Assembly: GCF_010667655.1 (NCBI RefSeq)
Contig: NZ_WHZU01000010.1
Span: 45,219-109,218, forward strand
Source: Bifidobacterium saimiriisciurei
Lineage (GTDB): Bacteria; Actinomycetota; Actinomycetes; Actinomycetales; Bifidobacteriaceae
Length of the DNA: 64,000 nt
Direction of reading: 5' to 3'
Translations under genes and position numbers: made by a program
The notes under the pieces: model-generated
Seen by the model: only the letters and a program-made list of their open reading frames with translations
Database searches by the model: none
What the model was told of the DNA's origin: nothing
Shown: in pieces, positions 35,851 through 45,309 of the stretch
Position numbering within the stretch: position 1 is the first letter of the stretch
How the letters are laid out: every line of letters begins with the position of its first letter

Positions 35851-36516
35851 ATGGTAACCAAGGAGCCACTGCTGCAATTCTGGGGTGAAGGCCTGCCGAA
35901 CATGCTCCACGGCCTGCAGATCAGCGCCGCGCTCGCCGGCGTCTCCATGCTCATCGGCCTGCCGCTCGGACTGCTCTTCTGCATGATGGTGATGAGCCGC
36001 AACCGCGTCGTCAGCGCAATAGGCCTCGTCATCGTGGAAATCGGACGTGGCATGCCCGCCCTGATCATCCTCTACCTCGTCTACTTCGGCCTGCCAGGTT
36101 TCGGTATCCTGCTCGAAAGCTTCCCCTCGGCCATCATCGCCCTCGCATGGAACTACTCGTGCTACTGCTCCGAGATATTCCGGGCCGGCATCCAGGCCGT
36201 GCCCGGCGGGCAGAACGAAGCCGGCGACGCCCTCGGCCTCGACGGCCGCGTCACCTTCTTCTACGTCATCCTGCCCCAGGCGTTCCGCTCCATCATCCCC
36301 GCGCTGCTCGGCCAGACCATCCTGCTCTTCCAGGACACGTCGCTCGCCTACACCGTGGCCGTGCCGGAACTCATGAAGGAGGCCTACACGTACGGCTCCA
36401 CCACATTCCAATACCTGCGCGTCTTCGTGCTCGCCGGACTGTGCTACGCCGTCGTCACACTCCCCGCCTCCTGGATTACCCGCTGGCTCGAACGCCGGCT
36501 CGCGCTCAGCTACTGA
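35851..36516 (+). CDS. Polar amino-acid ABC transporter permease 2
   Basis: This 221-residue second permease of the HisQ/GltK type has five predicted membrane segments and the EAA loop (QNEAGDALGLDGRVTFFYVILPQ). Its ATG starts 1 bp after the previous stop, so translation is probably coupled. With permease 1 it forms the membrane heterodimer of the importer. Confidence 0.9.
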   Translation: MVTKEPLLQFWGEGLPNMLHGLQISAALAGVSMLIGLPLGLLFCMMVMSRNRVVSAIGLVIVEIGRGMPALIILYLVYFGLPGFGILLESFPSAIIALAWNYSCYCSEIFRAGIQAVPGGQNEAGDALGLDGRVTFFYVILPQAFRSIIPALLGQTILLFQDTSLAYTVAVPELMKEAYTYGSTTFQYLRVFVLAGLCYAVVTLPASWITRWLERRLALSY

Positions 36517-36657
36517 CACGGCGGCCGAACGCCCATCGAACGTGCCCGCGGCGGCCCGACCAACCGCCGCCCGCCCAATATCCCACAACACAATCAGGTC
36601 GCAACCGGCCGGCCGCAGCCCACAACACGGCCGGCCAATCACAGAGAGGAACACATC

Positions 36658-37548
36658 ATGCGCATCACACGAGGAACGAAGCTGATGGCCGCGGCCTGCG
36701 CCGCAATCATGAGCGTCACCGCGCTCGCCGCCTGCGGCGGGTCGAGCTCGTCGGGAGCCAAAGCGAACTGTACGCCGCTGGTCTCCGACATCACGACCAT
36801 CAAATCCGGCACGCTCACCGTCGGCGTCATCGACCAGCCGCCATACTCCAGCTACAACAACGGCAACCCCACCGGCATGGACATCGACTTCATCAAGCAG
36901 ATCGCCGACGCCAACTGCCTGAACGTCGAATACCAGCAGGCCTCCTTCGCCAACGCCATGCAGGCCATCGCCTCCGGCCAGATCGACACCGCCACCGGCG
37001 ACATCAACGTGACCGAAAAGCGCGCGCAGGTCGTCGACTTCCCGCACTCCATCTACCTCGAAGGCGTCGGCTACGCCTCCAAGAAGGGCGTCGACATCAA
37101 GACCATCGCCGACATCGAATCCAAGGGCATCAAGTCCATCGGCATCGGCGACGGCTATGCCTGGCTCGCCGACATGCAGAAGGTCTTCGGCGACAAGGTG
37201 AAGACCTATCCGAGCTCCGTCGAAATGAAGCAGGACCTCGAAGCCGGCCGCGTCGACATGATCATGGAGGCGTACGGCACCGCCGTCGACGAATTCAAGG
37301 GCAACAGCAACATCGTCGTCGAATACGCCAACAAGAACCCCGACAAGCGCATCAACTCGCTCGTCGAACCGCCCGAGGTGAGCTACCCGTACACCAAAGG
37401 CGACACCTCGCTCGGCCAGGCGTTCGACAAGGGCATCGAGAAGATCATCAAGGACGACAAGGTCAAGCCCACGCTCAAGAAGTACGGACTGGACGAAGGC
37501 CTCGCCAAGATCCGCGACAAGCAGTACGTCGTCCCCGCCACGAACTGA
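36658..37548 (+). CDS. Amino-acid-binding lipoprotein of the ABC transporter
   Basis: This 296-residue solute-binding protein has a lipoprotein signal peptide with lipobox LAAC (Cys26), then a Gly/Ser spacer and an SBP_bac_3 domain (TLTVGVIDQPPYSSYNNG ... GMDIDFIKQIA). It is anchored to the outer face of the membrane and delivers ligand to the two permeases. AGAGGAA precedes the ATG. The ligand cannot be assigned from sequence; the neighbouring prd cluster makes proline-type amino acids or betaines candidates. Confidence 0.9.
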   Translation: MRITRGTKLMAAACAAIMSVTALAACGGSSSSGAKANCTPLVSDITTIKSGTLTVGVIDQPPYSSYNNGNPTGMDIDFIKQIADANCLNVEYQQASFANAMQAIASGQIDTATGDINVTEKRAQVVDFPHSIYLEGVGYASKKGVDIKTIADIESKGIKSIGIGDGYAWLADMQKVFGDKVKTYPSSVEMKQDLEAGRVDMIMEAYGTAVDEFKGNSNIVVEYANKNPDKRINSLVEPPEVSYPYTKGDTSLGQAFDKGIEKIIKDDKVKPTLKKYGLDEGLAKIRDKQYVVPATN

Positions 37549-37687
37549 CGGATTCGCGGCATCGGCTGATATCCGCCTACGGTAGCCGCCGACCGAACGT
37601 CACCGGACGGACGTTCGGCGGCCTCCGCGGGCATGTATCGAACGGACGGATGCGGCCGCAAAGGCCGCAGGCAAAGGAGAAATCATC

Positions 37688-38497
<810 letters not shown>

Positions 38498-38621
38498 GTG
38501 GGTTTCGTTGTCGTTGGCTCGCCTGTCGGCTCGCATTGTGCCTACAAACGGCTCTGCCGTTTGCTTGACGGCAAAATCCCCTCCGTCGGGAGGGGGCCAA
38601 GAGAGTGTGCGCGTGTTTTCT

Positions 38622-38674
38622 GGCTCCCCTTCCCTCGGGGAAGGGGAGCTGTCCGCGAGAGCGGACTGAGGGGA
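38622..38674. repeat. Dispersed GC-rich palindromic repeat, copy 2
   Basis: GGCTCCCC...GGGGAGCT outer hairpin, then GTCCGCGAGAGCGGAC inner hairpin and a gagggg end. Same plan as 20535-20582 and the 46808-46971 copies. It lies between the ABC operon and the prd operon. Confidence 0.65.
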
Positions 38675-38695
38675 TGGGGAAATCCGTCCTGTGGA

Positions 38696-38733
38696 GTGGT
38701 CTTTCTTGCTGACGCAAGGAAGACCACTTTTTT
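38696..38733 (+). terminator. Strong intrinsic terminator before the prd operon
   Basis: gtggtctttcttgc (38696-38709) pairs perfectly with gcaaggaagaccac (38714-38727), followed by TTTTTT (38728-38733). Confidence 0.9.
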
Positions 38734-38805
38734 GTACTGTGTTCTAGATGTTTCGCCGGTAACTTGACGGTAACACAAGAAAATAAGCCGTGTAACAAGG
38801 GCGCC

Positions 38806-38836
38806 TATACTTTAAAAATAGAACACGTTCTAGAAC
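38806..38836 (+). promoter_or_regulatory. prd promoter with overlapping palindromic operator
   Basis: A TATACT -10-like box (38806-38811) is followed by TAGAACACGTTCTA (38819-38832), with perfect 6-bp arms, overlapping the palindrome GTTCTAGAAC (38827-38836). The site lies where the transcript should start and would suit repression by the TetR protein encoded in the cluster. The -35 element is weak. A similar 18-mer lies at 55481-55498. Confidence 0.55.
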
Positions 38837-38897
38837 AACGAATATAAAATTCTTTGGCAAAACGAACGTGGACGGTACAAAGAAAGGGGTGGATCTC

Positions 38898-40103
38898 ATG
38901 ACAGCACGACAGCATCACGTCATTCGATCCGCGGAACTGTTCGCCGAAATACCGGTCGAAAAACTCGCCGATACCGATGCGACCCCGCTCGAGAAGATCG
39001 AGGCGTCCGGCCTGGTCGGCATGGGCGGGGCCGGCTTCCCCACATTCAAGAAGCTGAAATTCGGCAAGGGCTGCGAGACGGTCATCGCCAACGCGGCCGA
39101 ATGCGAGCCACTGCTCGAACACAACACCGCACGACTCGAAACCGACCCCGAAAAGGTGCTCTCCGGACTGACCATCGCCATGAGGCAGGTCGGCGCCAAA
39201 CGCGGCATCGTGGCCATCAAGCCGAAGAACATCAAGGCCGTGCGCTCGCTGCAGGCGGCGCTCGACGCCGCCGCGGCCGGTGCATACGACTTCGACGTCG
39301 ACCCCGGCATCGAGATCGCGTTCCTCAAGGACCGCTACCCGGCCGGCGACGAACGCGCCATCGTGCGCGACGTGCTCGGCACCCTGCTGCCGCCCGACGC
39401 CATCCCCAGCGCGGCCAGTGCCGTCGTCATGAACGTCGAATCATTGATGCGCGTGCACGATGCCGTCATCGAGAACCTGGCCGTCACCACCAAGGACCTC
39501 ACCGTCGCCGGACACATCGAAGGCAGCGGCTTCGACGACGACGTGAGCATCGTCGTCTACGACGTGCCCATCGGCATCACGGTTCGCGAGGTGCTCGACG
39601 CCCTGCACGTGCACGAGCCGACCGCCGACGAGCAGATCATGATCGGCGGCCCGTACATGGGCGGCCTCGGTTCGCTCGACAGCACGGTATCCGAAACCTG
39701 CGGCGGCATCATCATCGCCGGATCCGAAATCCCCGACCTCGGCCCCATGGGCATCATCGTCTGCGCATGCGGCGCCAGCGAGGAGAGGCTGCGGGCCATC
39801 GTCAAGGCCAAGGGCGCGCCGCTCGTGGACGTCCGCCTGTGCAAGAACGCATGCCGGCTGCCCAACGGACGGCTCAAATGCCGCAACCCCGGCATCTGCC
39901 CCGGCCAGGCGCAGAACATCATCGCACTCAAGAAGGAGGGTGCCACCAGCGTGCTCATCTCGCACTGCACCGACTGCTCGAACACGGTGATGCAGGTGGC
40001 GCCCAAACTCGGCATGCGTGTGCACCACGCCACCGACGCCTTCATGAGGGCCGGCGACGAACCCATCATCAGGGCCTTCCGCAAGACCGTGAAGGCCGCG
40101 TAA
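38898..40103 (+). CDS. prdC: PrdC-like electron-transfer protein (RnfC family) of proline reductase
   Basis: This 401-residue RnfC-like protein has a Gly-rich flavin/NAD-type loop (LVGMGGAGFPTFKKL), a SLBB-like middle and a Cys-rich C-terminal region (RLCKNACR, KCRNPGICPGQ, HCTDCSN) suited to Fe-S or disulfide redox. In clostridia PrdC feeds electrons from NADH to D-proline reductase and is a selenoprotein; here no in-frame TGA is used, so it is a Cys-only form. ATG 38898 has AAAGGGG; an in-frame GTG at 38868 is an alternative. It leads the operon prdC-prdA-small gene-prdB. Confidence 0.85.
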   Translation: MTARQHHVIRSAELFAEIPVEKLADTDATPLEKIEASGLVGMGGAGFPTFKKLKFGKGCETVIANAAECEPLLEHNTARLETDPEKVLSGLTIAMRQVGAKRGIVAIKPKNIKAVRSLQAALDAAAAGAYDFDVDPGIEIAFLKDRYPAGDERAIVRDVLGTLLPPDAIPSAASAVVMNVESLMRVHDAVIENLAVTTKDLTVAGHIEGSGFDDDVSIVVYDVPIGITVREVLDALHVHEPTADEQIMIGGPYMGGLGSLDSTVSETCGGIIIAGSEIPDLGPMGIIVCACGASEERLRAIVKAKGAPLVDVRLCKNACRLPNGRLKCRNPGICPGQAQNIIALKKEGATSVLISHCTDCSNTVMQVAPKLGMRVHHATDAFMRAGDEPIIRAFRKTVKAA

Positions 40104-40154
40104 CCAGACTTCCACAACGTAATTCATCAACAATCACAGGGAAAGGAACCAGAA

Positions 40155-41942
40155 ATGTCGCTCTCCAAGGAAACGCTCGAAGCGCATCTCAACGACCCGG
40201 CGGTGCTGTGCTGCCGCCGTCCCGCCGGCACCGTGCTGAGCGCCGCCGACTTCGAGGATCCCACGATCTTCCCCGACCTCGTCGACTCCAACCTCATGAC
40301 GCTCAAGGAAGGCGGACTGACCATCCAGCAGGCGCTCGGCGCCACGCTCATCAACGACGGCGAGGCCCTCACCCAGCTCACTCCCGAACTGCTCGACGGC
40401 GTGAAGGAGGCTCCGGCAGAGGAGCCTGCGGACGAGGCTCCCGCCGATGACGGCGGCGCCGACGAATCCGAGCCGTGCTCCTGCTGCGCGCCTGCGCCGG
40501 CCGCACCCGTGCCGGCCTCTGACGGCTACGTGCACCTGCACCTCGACAAGGCCGAGGGCCTCGACCTCGTGTTCCCGGCGGGTGGCGCGCCCGTCGCTGG
40601 CGCACCGATGCCTCCTGCGGCCCCGGCCGCCGCGCCCGCCCCCGCAGAAGAGCCCGAGCCGGCCGAAAAGGTCATGCGCACGCTCGTCAAGAAGGACTAT
40701 CCGGTCACCAAGGTCGTGATCGGCGACGCCACGTCGTATGCGGACGGCGTGCTCACCATCGACGAATCCCTCGTCGAGGCCGCCAAGAAGGCCGACCCGC
40801 TGGTCAAGGACGTCGAGATGACCGTCATCGACCCGGCCGACCGCCACGTCTACTCCAACACCATCATGGACGTCATCCCCGTGGCCGCCAAGGCCGAAGG
40901 CAAGCTCGGCGAAGGCGTGACCAACGTGCTCTCCGGCGCGGTCTTCGTGCTCACCGGCATGGACGAGGCCGGCGTGCAGGTGCACGAGTTCGGCTCCTGC
41001 GAAGGCTACATGGACGAGAAGATCCGTTACGGACGCCCGGGCTGCCCCGACGAAGGCGACATCATGATCCGCGTGGACGTGAAGATCCAGGAAGGCACCG
41101 GCATGGAGCGCCGCGGACCGTTCGCCGCCCACAGCGCCGTCGACGTGATCGTGCACGCCTGCCGCGAGGCCATCAAGGACCTCGACGGCGTCAAGCCCGT
41201 CAAGGAGGAGACCTTCAGGGACGTCAAGCGCCCCGGCAAGCCGCGCGTCGTGCTCGTCAAGGAGATCATGGGCCAGGGCGCCATGCACGACAACCTGCTC
41301 GTGCCCACCGAACCCTGCGGAGTCAAGGGCGGCCAGAAGAACGTCGACCTCGGCAACGTGCCCGTGGTCCTCAGCCCCAACGAGGTGCTCGATGGCGGCA
41401 TCCACGCGCTCGCCTGCATCGGACCGGCCACCAAGGAGATCACGAGGCACTTCTTCCGCGAGCCCATGGTCGAGGCCCTGCAGACCGACGAGGAGCTCGA
41501 CCTGACCGGCGTAGTGTTCATCGGCTCCCCGCAGGTCAATGATGAGAAGACCTTCGTCTCCGAACGACTCGGCGCCCTCATCGAGGCCATGGAGGTCGAC
41601 GGTGCGATCGTGACCACCGAAGGCTTCGGCAACAACCACATCGACTTCTCCGAGAACATCGCGGCCATCGGCTCGCGCGGGGTTCCGGTCGTGGGCGTCA
41701 CCTTCGCCGCCTATCAGGGCCAGCTGGTCGTCGGCAACAAGTACATGGATGCCATGATCGAGCTCAACAAGGACCCGGAGGGCTTCGAGAACGAGATCCT
41801 CGCCGACAACACCACCACCCCGGAGGACGCGGCCCGCGCCATCCTCATGCTCAAGACCAAGATGGCCGGCATCCCCATCGAGCCGCCGGAGCACAAGTGG
41901 GACGAGGCGGTCATCGAGGCCAACAAGAAGCTCGTCAAGTAA
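40155..41942 (+). CDS. prdA: D-proline reductase proprotein PrdA
   Basis: This 595-residue precursor of the pyruvoyl-containing D-proline reductase subunits resembles clostridial PrdA from its N-terminus (LCCRRPAGTVL, DPTIFPDLVDSNL) to its end. An Ala/Pro/Glu-rich linker with CSCC lies at about 90-175. PrdA is self-cleaved at a cysteine that becomes the pyruvoyl group. Two candidates are visible: Cys388 (PTEPCGV), which would give a 208-residue C-terminal chain, and Cys421 (ALACIGPATKE), matching the position I recall for clostridial PrdA. The enzyme opens the D-proline ring to 5-aminovalerate. AAAGGAA precedes the ATG. Confidence 0.9.
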   Translation: MSLSKETLEAHLNDPAVLCCRRPAGTVLSAADFEDPTIFPDLVDSNLMTLKEGGLTIQQALGATLINDGEALTQLTPELLDGVKEAPAEEPADEAPADDGGADESEPCSCCAPAPAAPVPASDGYVHLHLDKAEGLDLVFPAGGAPVAGAPMPPAAPAAAPAPAEEPEPAEKVMRTLVKKDYPVTKVVIGDATSYADGVLTIDESLVEAAKKADPLVKDVEMTVIDPADRHVYSNTIMDVIPVAAKAEGKLGEGVTNVLSGAVFVLTGMDEAGVQVHEFGSCEGYMDEKIRYGRPGCPDEGDIMIRVDVKIQEGTGMERRGPFAAHSAVDVIVHACREAIKDLDGVKPVKEETFRDVKRPGKPRVVLVKEIMGQGAMHDNLLVPTEPCGVKGGQKNVDLGNVPVVLSPNEVLDGGIHALACIGPATKEITRHFFREPMVEALQTDEELDLTGVVFIGSPQVNDEKTFVSERLGALIEAMEVDGAIVTTEGFGNNHIDFSENIAAIGSRGVPVVGVTFAAYQGQLVVGNKYMDAMIELNKDPEGFENEILADNTTTPEDAARAILMLKTKMAGIPIEPPEHKWDEAVIEANKKLVK

Positions 41943-42021
41943 TCGCAGGCGACAACCGGCCGCCGGCCACACGGCCGGCAGGCCATCCATCCACACAATC
42001 ACAGACGATGAAGGAGACGTC

Positions 42022-42210
42022 ATGCAGGTGGAACTCAAGCCGCTCCTGCTCAAGGGAGTCATCAAGGAAGTCACCGAGGTGGGCGTGCGCATAGGCGTCA
42101 ACGGACGCATGGGCGTGCTCTCGCTGCCGCTGCGGCTCATCTACACCGACAAGCCGCTCGAGGTCGGCCAGGAGTGTGAGTTCTACCTCAGCTACGTCAA
42201 CGTCATCTGA
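42022..42210 (+). CDS. Small CBO2463/CBO2479-type protein of proline reductase clusters
   Basis: This 62-residue protein is mostly beta-strand-like (LLLKGVIKEVTEVGVRIGVN, then LSLPLRLIYTDKPLEVGQE). It resembles the small CBO2463/CBO2479-domain proteins I recall from clostridial proline reductase clusters; their function is not known. It lies between prdA and prdB on the same strand, preceded by AAGGAG. Confidence 0.7.
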   Translation: MQVELKPLLLKGVIKEVTEVGVRIGVNGRMGVLSLPLRLIYTDKPLEVGQECEFYLSYVNVI

Positions 42211-42267
42211 CCCGTCGCATAACGACAACACACAAACGAAACGTCATCGAATTCTAAGGAGCACATC

Positions 42268-43005
42268 ATGCCTACCGCATTCAAGCTGACGACAGCCAAG
42301 GGACTCAAGTCCGAAATCTACGTGCCATGGACCCCCAAGCCGGTCTGGACGCCGCTGACCAAGCCGCTGAGCGAGTGCAAGGTCGCGTTCATCACCTCCG
42401 GCGGCATCCACAAGAAGGACCAGACGCCGTTCAACACCGCCGGTGACTGGAGCTACCGCGAGATCCCGAGCGACACCCCGTCCGACCAGCTCATGGTCAC
42501 GCACGGCGGATTCGACAACTCCGACATCAACAAGGACGTCAACGCCATGCTGCCCATCGACCGACTGCGCGAACTCGTCAAGGAGGGCTTCATCGGCTCG
42601 CTCGTCCCCACGTTCTTCGGATTCATGGGCGGCGGCGGTAACGTCGACAAGTTCGAACACGTCACCGGCCCCGAAATCGCCAAGAAGCTCAAGGCCGAAG
42701 GCGCCGACATCGTGCTCGCCACCGGCGGCTGCGGCACCTGCCACCGTTCCTGCACGCTGGTGCTGCGCTGCTGCGAGGCCGCCGGCATGAGCACCTGCAT
42801 CATCGCGGCCCTGCCGCCGATCGCCCGCCAGCAGGGCGCCCCGCGCATCACCGCGCCGCTCGTGCCGATCGGGTCCAACGCCGGCGAGCCGAACAACCCG
42901 CAGATGCAGATGGGCATCCTCAAGGACACCCTCAACGCGATGGAGGAGTTCGACCACTTCGGCCAGATGAAGGCCCTGCCCTACGAATACCGCCACAACG
43001 TGTGA
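42268..43005 (+). CDS. prdB: D-proline reductase subunit PrdB, cysteine variant
   Basis: This 245-residue protein belongs to the GrdB/PrdB family. It carries the active-site loop TGGCGTCHRSC, where clostridial PrdB has selenocysteine at the first Cys (Cys155 here; codon TGC 42730-42732). Cys158 forms a CxxC with it. Flanking family features are FGGMGGGG-like loop (GFMGGGGNVD) and the N-terminal PWTPKPVWTPL. With processed PrdA it reduces D-proline to 5-aminovalerate. The Cys form should work without selenium but probably more slowly. AAGGAG precedes the ATG. It ends the prdC-prdA-prdB operon. Confidence 0.92.
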   Translation: MPTAFKLTTAKGLKSEIYVPWTPKPVWTPLTKPLSECKVAFITSGGIHKKDQTPFNTAGDWSYREIPSDTPSDQLMVTHGGFDNSDINKDVNAMLPIDRLRELVKEGFIGSLVPTFFGFMGGGGNVDKFEHVTGPEIAKKLKAEGADIVLATGGCGTCHRSCTLVLRCCEAAGMSTCIIAALPPIARQQGAPRITAPLVPIGSNAGEPNNPQMQMGILKDTLNAMEEFDHFGQMKALPYEYRHNV

Positions 43006-43131
43006 CAGACGTCGGGAACCGGCCGGCCACGCACGGACGGATGTCGTGCAAGGCCGGCCGCCCACATCACGACGAATCCAATCGAATCACAACGAATCAA
43101 ACAACATATCCAGCCGGCCCGTGCATTCGGC

Positions 43132-43147
43132 GGGAACACGTCCAAAC
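43132..43147. promoter_or_regulatory. Operator-like half-sites upstream of tetR
   Basis: GGGAACACGTCCAAAC shares GAACACGT and spacing with the prd operator-like site (10 of 18 positions). An inverted TCACGTA/TACGTGA pair lies at about 43173-43194. These could mediate autoregulation by the TetR protein. Confidence 0.35.
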
Positions 43148-43235
43148 GATACGGTTCTATGATGGAGTCACTCACGTATCCATGTCTACGTGACGACTTC
43201 ATGAGGGAACATGGGTTGAAAGGCGGGACCTGTCC

Positions 43236-43814
43236 ATGGCACGAGACGCACGAGGCAGCATCATCGACGCTTCCTGGGACCTTTTCAAGGAGAAGGGCTA
43301 CGAGAAGACCACCATCGATGACATCATCGCCAAGGCGGGCATCGCCAAGGGTACGTTCTACCATCATTTCCAAGGCAAATCGGCTTTGCTGGGAACCCTG
43401 AGCGACGTGTTCGACGAGAAATACCGCGAGATGGACGCCGAACTCGACCCCGACGGATCGGTCGTCGAGCAGATTCCGTATCTCAATGTGCAGATGTTCG
43501 GCTGGATTGAACAGCATGTGCCGGTCGAACTGCTCAGCGCCCAGCTGGCGTCGCAGCTCAACGAGCGTGGAGACCGGTCGCTGGTGAACCAGGACCGCTT
43601 CTACTTCGCCATCCACCGCAGGCTCATCGCCCGCGGCCAGGACCGCGGCGAGATCACGCGGGACTATTCCACGCATGACATTGTCCGCCTGTATGCGATG
43701 GCGGAACGATCGATGCTGTACGACTGGTGCCTGCATCAGGGCTCGCAGCCGCTGGTGGGGGAGCCCACCAGAATCGTCGCCGAAGTGCTCGACCGCTTCG
43801 TGCGGCATCTGTAG
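43236..43814 (+). CDS. TetR-family regulator of the proline reductase cluster
   Basis: This 192-residue TetR repressor has an N-terminal helix-turn-helix (about 1-50, including TTIDDIIAKAGIAKGTFYHHF) and an all-helical ligand domain. It lies between prdB and the racemase gene on the same strand. Clostridia control prd with the sigma-54 activator PrdR, which is absent here, so this TetR is the natural candidate. AAAGGCGGG lies upstream of ATG 43236. Confidence 0.88.
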   Translation: MARDARGSIIDASWDLFKEKGYEKTTIDDIIAKAGIAKGTFYHHFQGKSALLGTLSDVFDEKYREMDAELDPDGSVVEQIPYLNVQMFGWIEQHVPVELLSAQLASQLNERGDRSLVNQDRFYFAIHRRLIARGQDRGEITRDYSTHDIVRLYAMAERSMLYDWCLHQGSQPLVGEPTRIVAEVLDRFVRHL

Positions 43815-43917
43815 ATTCGGCGGCCGGTCCGGGGTCCCTCGGCAACCGTCCGTTAGCCGCAGCCGGCATCGTTCTTCCGCGAGGCGCGTTCGAGGCGCCG
43901 TTTCAAGGAGATGCACG

Positions 43918-45054
43918 ATGAACGTTGCCGGCACGATACAGGTTCCGTCCGCCTTCCATACCAAGACCTTGGCGGCCGCGAAGGCCGTTCTCAATGATGC
44001 GATGTTCGCATCCAGTCCGAGGCTGACCACCGTGGAGTCGCATACGCAGGGCGAGCCCACGCGCATTCTCGTCAGCGGGCTGTCCGCGCTCGACGCCGAG
44101 CCGAACGCCATCGCCGTACGGGACAAGCTCATCAACGAATACGACGCCGTCCGCAAGATTCTCATGCTCGAACCGCGCGGTCACCGCGACATGTTCGGCG
44201 CCATACTGTTCAAACCCACCCGTCCCGACGCCGATCTCGGAGCCGTGTTCACCGATTCGGGCGGCTATCTCAACATGTGTGGGCACGGGTCCATCGGCGT
44301 CTCCACGTTCGCCGTGGAATCCGGCCTCGTCACCGGCGGATACCCGTCGTTCGCCGCCATCGCGGACGACGACATCGACGTGCGTCTCGACACCCCGGCC
44401 GGTCTGATCACCGTCACCGTACACGTGCGCAATCACGAGGTGGAGAACGCCACGCTCACCAACGTGCCCGCGTTCGTGGCCATGGATTCGGTGACGATTC
44501 ACGTGGACGAGCCGGGCATTCCGGACTCGGTGCGGGACGTCGAGGCCACCATATCGTTCGGCGGCAGTTTCTTCGCGCTCGTGGACTTCGATTCGCTTGG
44601 TCTCGGATACGACATCGAGGCCTCGCATTCGCAGGAGATAGCCGACGTCGGCATGGCCATCCTGCGCGCCGCCCGCGAACAGATCGACGTGCGGCACCCA
44701 TTGGTCGACATCCGCGGCGTCGATTTGGTGGAATTCGGCCAATACGATGAAGCGACCGGTCATTATCGCAACGGCGTGGTGTTCGGCGGCCGTCAGGTCG
44801 ACCGGTCCCCATGCGGCACCGGCACCAGCGCCAAACTCGCCGCGCTCGTGGCCCACGGAAAGATGGACATCGGCGAGACCCGTGTGTTCGAGTCGATCAC
44901 CGGCTCGAAGTTCCTCGGATGCCCGGCCTCGCGCACGACGGTCGCCGGTCATGACGCCATTATCCCGCAGATCACCGGCAAGGCGTTCATCACCGGGGTC
45001 AGCACCTTCGAACTCGACTCCACCGACATCTACCCCGAGGGATTCCTGGTGTAG
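43918..45054 (+). CDS. prdF: Proline racemase / hydroxyproline epimerase family protein
   Basis: This 378-residue member of the proline racemase family keeps both catalytic cysteines: Cys121 in NMCGHGS and Cys299 in SPCGTGTSA. Two cysteines mark racemases/epimerases, as opposed to 3-hydroxyproline dehydratases, where one is Thr. In this context it should convert L-proline to D-proline for PrdA/PrdB; a 4-hydroxyproline 2-epimerase is the main alternative. An N-terminal extension of about 30 residues precedes the usual start of the domain. ATG 43918 has AAGGAG. A large inverted repeat follows. Confidence 0.9.
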   Translation: MNVAGTIQVPSAFHTKTLAAAKAVLNDAMFASSPRLTTVESHTQGEPTRILVSGLSALDAEPNAIAVRDKLINEYDAVRKILMLEPRGHRDMFGAILFKPTRPDADLGAVFTDSGGYLNMCGHGSIGVSTFAVESGLVTGGYPSFAAIADDDIDVRLDTPAGLITVTVHVRNHEVENATLTNVPAFVAMDSVTIHVDEPGIPDSVRDVEATISFGGSFFALVDFDSLGLGYDIEASHSQEIADVGMAILRAAREQIDVRHPLVDIRGVDLVEFGQYDEATGHYRNGVVFGGRQVDRSPCGTGTSAKLAALVAHGKMDIGETRVFESITGSKFLGCPASRTTVAGHDAIIPQITGKAFITGVSTFELDSTDIYPEGFLV

Positions 45055-45056
45055 GA

Positions 45057-45165
45057 AGATGGGTTTGTGGGTCTATCAGATGGGTTTGTGGGTCTACTGC
45101 ATACGTGAGGACCACGAAAACGGTCTTCCCATGTATGCAGTAGACCCACAAACCCGTAGATGAAC
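45057..45165. repeat. Long inverted repeat (about 24-bp stem) after the racemase gene
   Basis: gggtttgtgggtctactgc... (about 45080-45103) is complementary to ...gcagtagacccacaaaccc (about 45133-45156). An inner gaggacc/ggtcttc stem extends it. A partial tandem copy of the left arm (gatgggtttgtgggtcta) lies at 45059-45076. There is no T-run; it may form a cruciform or an RNA hairpin marking the border with the restriction locus. Confidence 0.65.
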
Positions 45166-45171
45166 CACACT

Positions 45172-45309
45172 GCTTTGCCGGCAAAGCGGCAAAGCGGCAA
45201 AGCGTTATGCCGGCACAGTGTTTTGCCGTACAGTTGGGGGAGCGCGACAACGCGATAGCGCACTAACGCGATAGCGCAACAGCGCGACACTGGCGACGAA
45301 AGGGCGGCG
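45172..45309. repeat. Short tandem repeats upstream of hsdM
   Basis: Runs of gcaaagcg (about 45178-45203) and of acgcgatagcgca (about 45248-45285) fill the gap before hsdM. No gene is seen. They may affect hsdM expression through slippage. Confidence 0.45.

Noticed and set aside
40134..42140. Minus-strand open frame of 668 codons over prdA
   Set aside because: Shadow of prdA; composition is low-complexity and no family is recognisable.
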